Positions 61,101 through 64,000 of a DNA stretch of 64,000 nucleotides are shown in pieces. Positions within the stretch are counted from its first letter, which is position 1. The number at the start of each line of letters is the position of its first letter. The notes below the pieces were generated by a model that had not been told where the DNA came from, did no database searches, and worked only from the letters and a program-made list of their open reading frames with translations. The position numbers and the translations under genes are program-made. Location of the stretch: NCBI GenBank assembly GCA_025266875.1, contig JALLLT010000013.1, positions 558,001 to 622,000 of the forward strand. The letters run 5' to 3'. The DNA is from Fennellomyces sp. T-0311. Its lineage: Eukaryota; Mucoromycota; Mucoromycetes; Mucorales; Lichtheimiaceae.

Positions 61101-62414
61101 AGGCATAGAGAAGGAGAAAAAAAGAACAGATTGTCTAAATTATACTATGAACATTAGCCAAAGCTAATCTGGAATGCACTTGTCAAAATAGCAGGACTGG
61201 CAATAAATGGCGAGTATTATTGGTGTAAACAACAAGGCGATCACCGTACACACACATGTTTCGTCGGCTAATAGCTTTGATAGGTTATGCACCGCTCGTG
61301 CAGGTTCCCAGTTGCATATGACGGAACCCGTACAACAACCCCCAACTTTTTACGAGACCCCCATCATTCAACTCCTAAAAGTCCTCCACCTTTTCCGTGC
61401 ATATCGTGTACATTAGAGATAACCATAGACTTTATATAGAAACCGTCCGTCCGACTTCCGTTTCACGATTACGATCGGCGCGTGGCGTGGCATTTTTGAC
61501 TCTTTCTCTCTCTTTCTCTCTTTGCTGAAACATAAAAGTGCTACGTAAACGAGCCATAATAAAACAGGAACGAATTATAAATCACATCCGCATTATTATT
61601 GTTGCGTTTTTGCTTTTTTATCGGTCCGGTTTCATTCCGTTACCCTCCCCCATTCCCCCCCTTAAAGCACTGACAAGAGACTTCTCGAATTATGGGTTTT
61701 TTTTTCGTTATCTTGCCATTTCCATTTTACGGCATGAATTTGCAATATGATTGGATCCGATGAAAGCGACGTTTCGTTTCTTACCGTACTCCCTATTTTT
61801 TTATTTCTTTGTAATAAACTGGGCCATTATGGGATCTAGTAATCATTTATACGATACAATTGATAACAAAAAGTAAATCCAGGACCCAGATCACAGGAGA
61901 TAAAGCAGGGCCTCTTTGGAAGCATGACCATAACAAGAGCGAACGAGTAGTGCATGGCGAAATCCACACCCGATGGGACCCTTTTTTTTCGTATACGAAA
62001 CGTTCATCTAAAAATGACGAGAGCTGAGCAATTAGATAAAGCCTTATTGTAAATCTGTAGGCTGCTTTTGTTCAATGAACTCCTTCGTGGCACAGCAAGC
62101 ATGACAGGATCAGCAACATTCCCTCTCTCTCACCCCCCTTTTTTTTGGTGTCTTACCCCCCATTATCCGAAATGCAAAAAAACTGTTATCGCACAGATCG
62201 GTTCTCGTCCCGTTCAACATGCGTATAGATAGACAATCTTCCTTTGTGGGTGTTGGTTATAAATGCCAATATACGCTTACCAACGCACGGGTTTATCTCT
62301 CAACCTCTTTTTTTCTATCACCTTTTTTTCTTTTTTCTTATTTTTGTTGTATTCCTTCCCTTGTTGTCGGCCAAAGGCGCTTGACGAGGAAAACAAAAAA
62401 AAGATTGTACCATT
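58161..62414. other. Long gene-free stretch upstream of the Mig1-like gene
   Basis: 4.25 kb. Both flanks are promoter and leader DNA: a GT-rich run around 58224-58260, CT-rich runs at 58818-58840 and 61501-61522, and a T-rich leader at 62320-62400. The interior has only short frames; a possible weak splice chain around 59604-59960 has no motifs. Homopolymer A/T tracts are frequent, as is usual for long fungal regulatory regions. I see no gene. Confidence 0.5.
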
Positions 62415-63023
62415 ATGCCAGCGGTGCGGAAGCAGAACGAGAAATCGGTGCCTCGTCCTTACAAATGCCCAATGTGTTCCAAGGCATTTTATCGACTAGA
62501 GCATCAAACGCGCCATATCCGAACGCATACCGGTGAAAAGCCTCACCTTTGCACCTTTCCAGGTTGCGAGAAACGCTTTTCCCGGTCCGACGAACTGACT
62601 CGCCATGCTCGGATTCATACATCGCCCGGCAAGCGGCGATCCGATCGTCGATCCCACATGCCGCATCACGACATGTTTTATGGTCCTCCTTATATGTCAA
62701 CTCCAATTTACTATGAAGACTGTCAGGAGTGTTTGTTGGCGTCGTACCGAGTAATGCACTCTCCACAATATTCCAGCTACTCGGATTCGGACAGCGAGTA
62801 TTTGTATACGCCAGAAAACTCGCCCGTTCAACGACCTCTGTTGCCACCTCCTCCCCCCTCTTCTTCTTCCTCCTCCTCCTCGTTAATCCTGCCTCCGTTG
62901 ATTCACCCATCCAAACCGGTGCCGGTGGAATGCAGTACTGTTTATATGCCTCTTTCTTCCCCACCTTTCCGGCTGGACAATTCTCGGCCCACGCTTCCTT
63001 CCATTCGCTCCTTGCTACTCTAA
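62415..63023 (+). CDS. Mig1/CreA-type C2H2 carbon catabolite repressor
   Basis: Intronless, 202 residues. Two adjacent C2H2 fingers at about residues 15-73: [20 protein letters not shown], the linker IRTHTGEKP and [20 protein letters not shown], the Mig1/CreA DNA-binding pair that recognises GC-box plus AT-rich sites. A basic patch [12 protein letters not shown] follows. The C-terminus has [18 protein letters not shown], then a proline/serine run and a short end [11 protein letters not shown], where a Leu-rich repression motif would lie. At 202 residues it is far shorter than Mig1 (504) or CreA (415). The ATG at 62415 is 12 bp downstream of an A-rich tract. Narrow Crz1- or Egr-type alternatives are less likely given the finger sequence. 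Confidence 0.88.
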   Translation: MPAVRKQNEKSVPRPYKCPMCSKAFYRLEHQTRHIRTHTGEKPHLCTFPGCEKRFSRSDELTRHARIHTSPGKRRSDRRSHMPHHDMFYGPPYMSTPIYYEDCQECLLASYRVMHSPQYSSYSDSDSEYLYTPENSPVQRPLLPPPPPSSSSSSSSLILPPLIHPSKPVPVECSTVYMPLSSPPFRLDNSRPTLPSIRSLLL

Positions 63024-64000
63024 AAACAACAGCAACAACAACAACAACAGCAACATTCCTTCTCACTTGCTATCTCTCTCTCTCGTTTTCTTTATACTCT
63101 CTTGTAATTCTCGGCCTAGCAGCACAAAACCTTATTCACGCAAACCGGTTTCCATTTTCTAAGTCTTAAACTGCTATTACGTACTGCATAATCCCTTTGT
63201 ATATATGTATGCTTGTCTTTTTGTAATTTTCATGCTATTTTCTTCTACATATGATTTGTTTTTTGTGCTTTTTTCACCTTTCTCTGTATCTCTCTTTTCT
63301 TCTTGATATATATTTTCTCCCTATATACTCTCATTCACGTACTTATTTGCAATTTTTGTCAATAAAAAAATAACCGTTTACATTACTACGAGTGGCACCA
63401 GCCGAGATTATGCACCCCGCACGTGTTAATGCACAGTGCTGGTGTAAAAAAAAGAAACCGAGTTTCTCAATATCCCGATTGAGATGGACCATCCCCCCCA
63501 AAAAAAAAAAAAATTTGACTTCTTCCCGTAATACAACAGCACTGCAACAAGAGCGGAGACGATAAGGGTCTTGCGTCAAATGATGAACACAACAGGAACC
63601 AAAGACTTTTACCTAGATGCAAATGGATGCATGTCTTATGTCACGTTGGCTACACAACAAATGCATTCTGTTTGACGTGATGTTTTCACCGCTAGCTCTT
63701 TCTCAAAGTAAAAAAAAAAACGCGTATCGATGGGAATCAGGCATCATCTTGTACACCAATGCCATAAATGGCTATAGCCTAGGAAAAACAGTCCGTCTTT
63801 TAATAATTACGTATTCCACGAAGCTGCATTCGTTCGACCCATATTGTCACGTGGGCTGTAATCGGTTCTAATGACAGGATTGACATGATTGTTGCAAAAA
63901 TAGGCCAAGTAAAAAAGGATACATTTTCATTTGTAGGACGAGTGTCAAAGTACACAGTATATCAGCAGCGTATTGGCTTGAGGCATAAAGTACAGCAACA
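63024..64000. other. 3' region of the Mig1-like gene and unassigned edge
   Basis: The first few hundred bases are the 3' UTR, with CAA-rich and CT-rich runs and a possible AATAAAAAAA signal at 63361. The remainder to the window edge holds only short frames and two A-runs; no gene is recognised. Confidence 0.5.
63025..63055. repeat. CAA-rich trinucleotide run in the 3' UTR
   Basis: About ten CAA/CAG units directly after the stop of the Mig1-like gene (aacaacagcaacaacaac...). It is 31 bp long and imperfect. Confidence 0.85.

Noticed and set aside
1..64000. CRISPR arrays, rRNA and tRNA genes
   Set aside because: No regularly spaced repeats, rRNA-like blocks or complete tRNA A/B boxes with a cloverleaf were found by eye. 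A tRNA scan would be decisive for tRNAs.

Overview
The window is nuclear DNA of a filamentous fungus, most likely Mucoromycota (Mucorales or a close relative). The evidence is the gene style: many short introns (about 44-80 nt, GT-AG), intact eukaryotic housekeeping genes, a Mig1/CreA-type regulator, an APSES cell-cycle factor, a fungal hybrid histidine kinase and a Bud4/anillin-type protein. There are no operons, no CRISPR arrays and no convincing tRNA genes. All gene structures below were joined by hand: every exon chain keeps one open frame from ATG to stop.

Layout. 0-7.7 kb: the 3' end of BET2, RPF1 (60S biogenesis), a ZNF277-type zinc-finger protein, a Pep12/syntaxin-7-type Qa-SNARE and a lineage-restricted zinc-knuckle protein. 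7.7-12 kb: gene-poor, with weak ORFs. 12-18.2 kb: a BUD4-like anillin-homology/PH protein and a sugar transporter. 18.2-25.5 kb: accessory-looking stretch with a long GT microsatellite, a promoter-like block without a clear gene, and a decayed multi-exon gene carrying a MITE-like hairpin. 25.5-33.8 kb: MBP1-type APSES factor, Rab5, an aspartic protease, REI1 and NCE101. 33.8-45.7 kb: a putative secreted protein, ATG10, HSP10, SSF1, thiamine pyrophosphokinase and an orphan 574-residue protein. 45.7-49.8 kb: gene-poor, with one small candidate gene and an NmrA-like pseudogene. 49.8-58.2 kb: an unrecognised nuclear-type protein, proteasome alpha-7 (PSMA3/PRE10), RAD7 and a GAF/HK/REC hybrid histidine kinase. 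58.2-64 kb: a 4.2-kb gene-free stretch leading to a Mig1/CreA-like repressor.

Functional themes are housekeeping ones. Three 60S assembly factors (RPF1, REI1, SSF1) lie on the minus strand, and each starts head-to-head with a plus-strand gene 125-143 bp away. BET2, the Rab5-like GTPase and the Pep12-like SNARE belong to one endosomal/Rab pathway but are not adjacent. No clearly new multi-gene system was found. The best candidates for novelty are the decayed lineage-specific gene at 22.0-25.4 kb with its hairpin, three recognisable-but-unnamed proteins (745, 574 and 321 residues) and several unusual gene structures (an ATG-only exon, a GC-AG intron).
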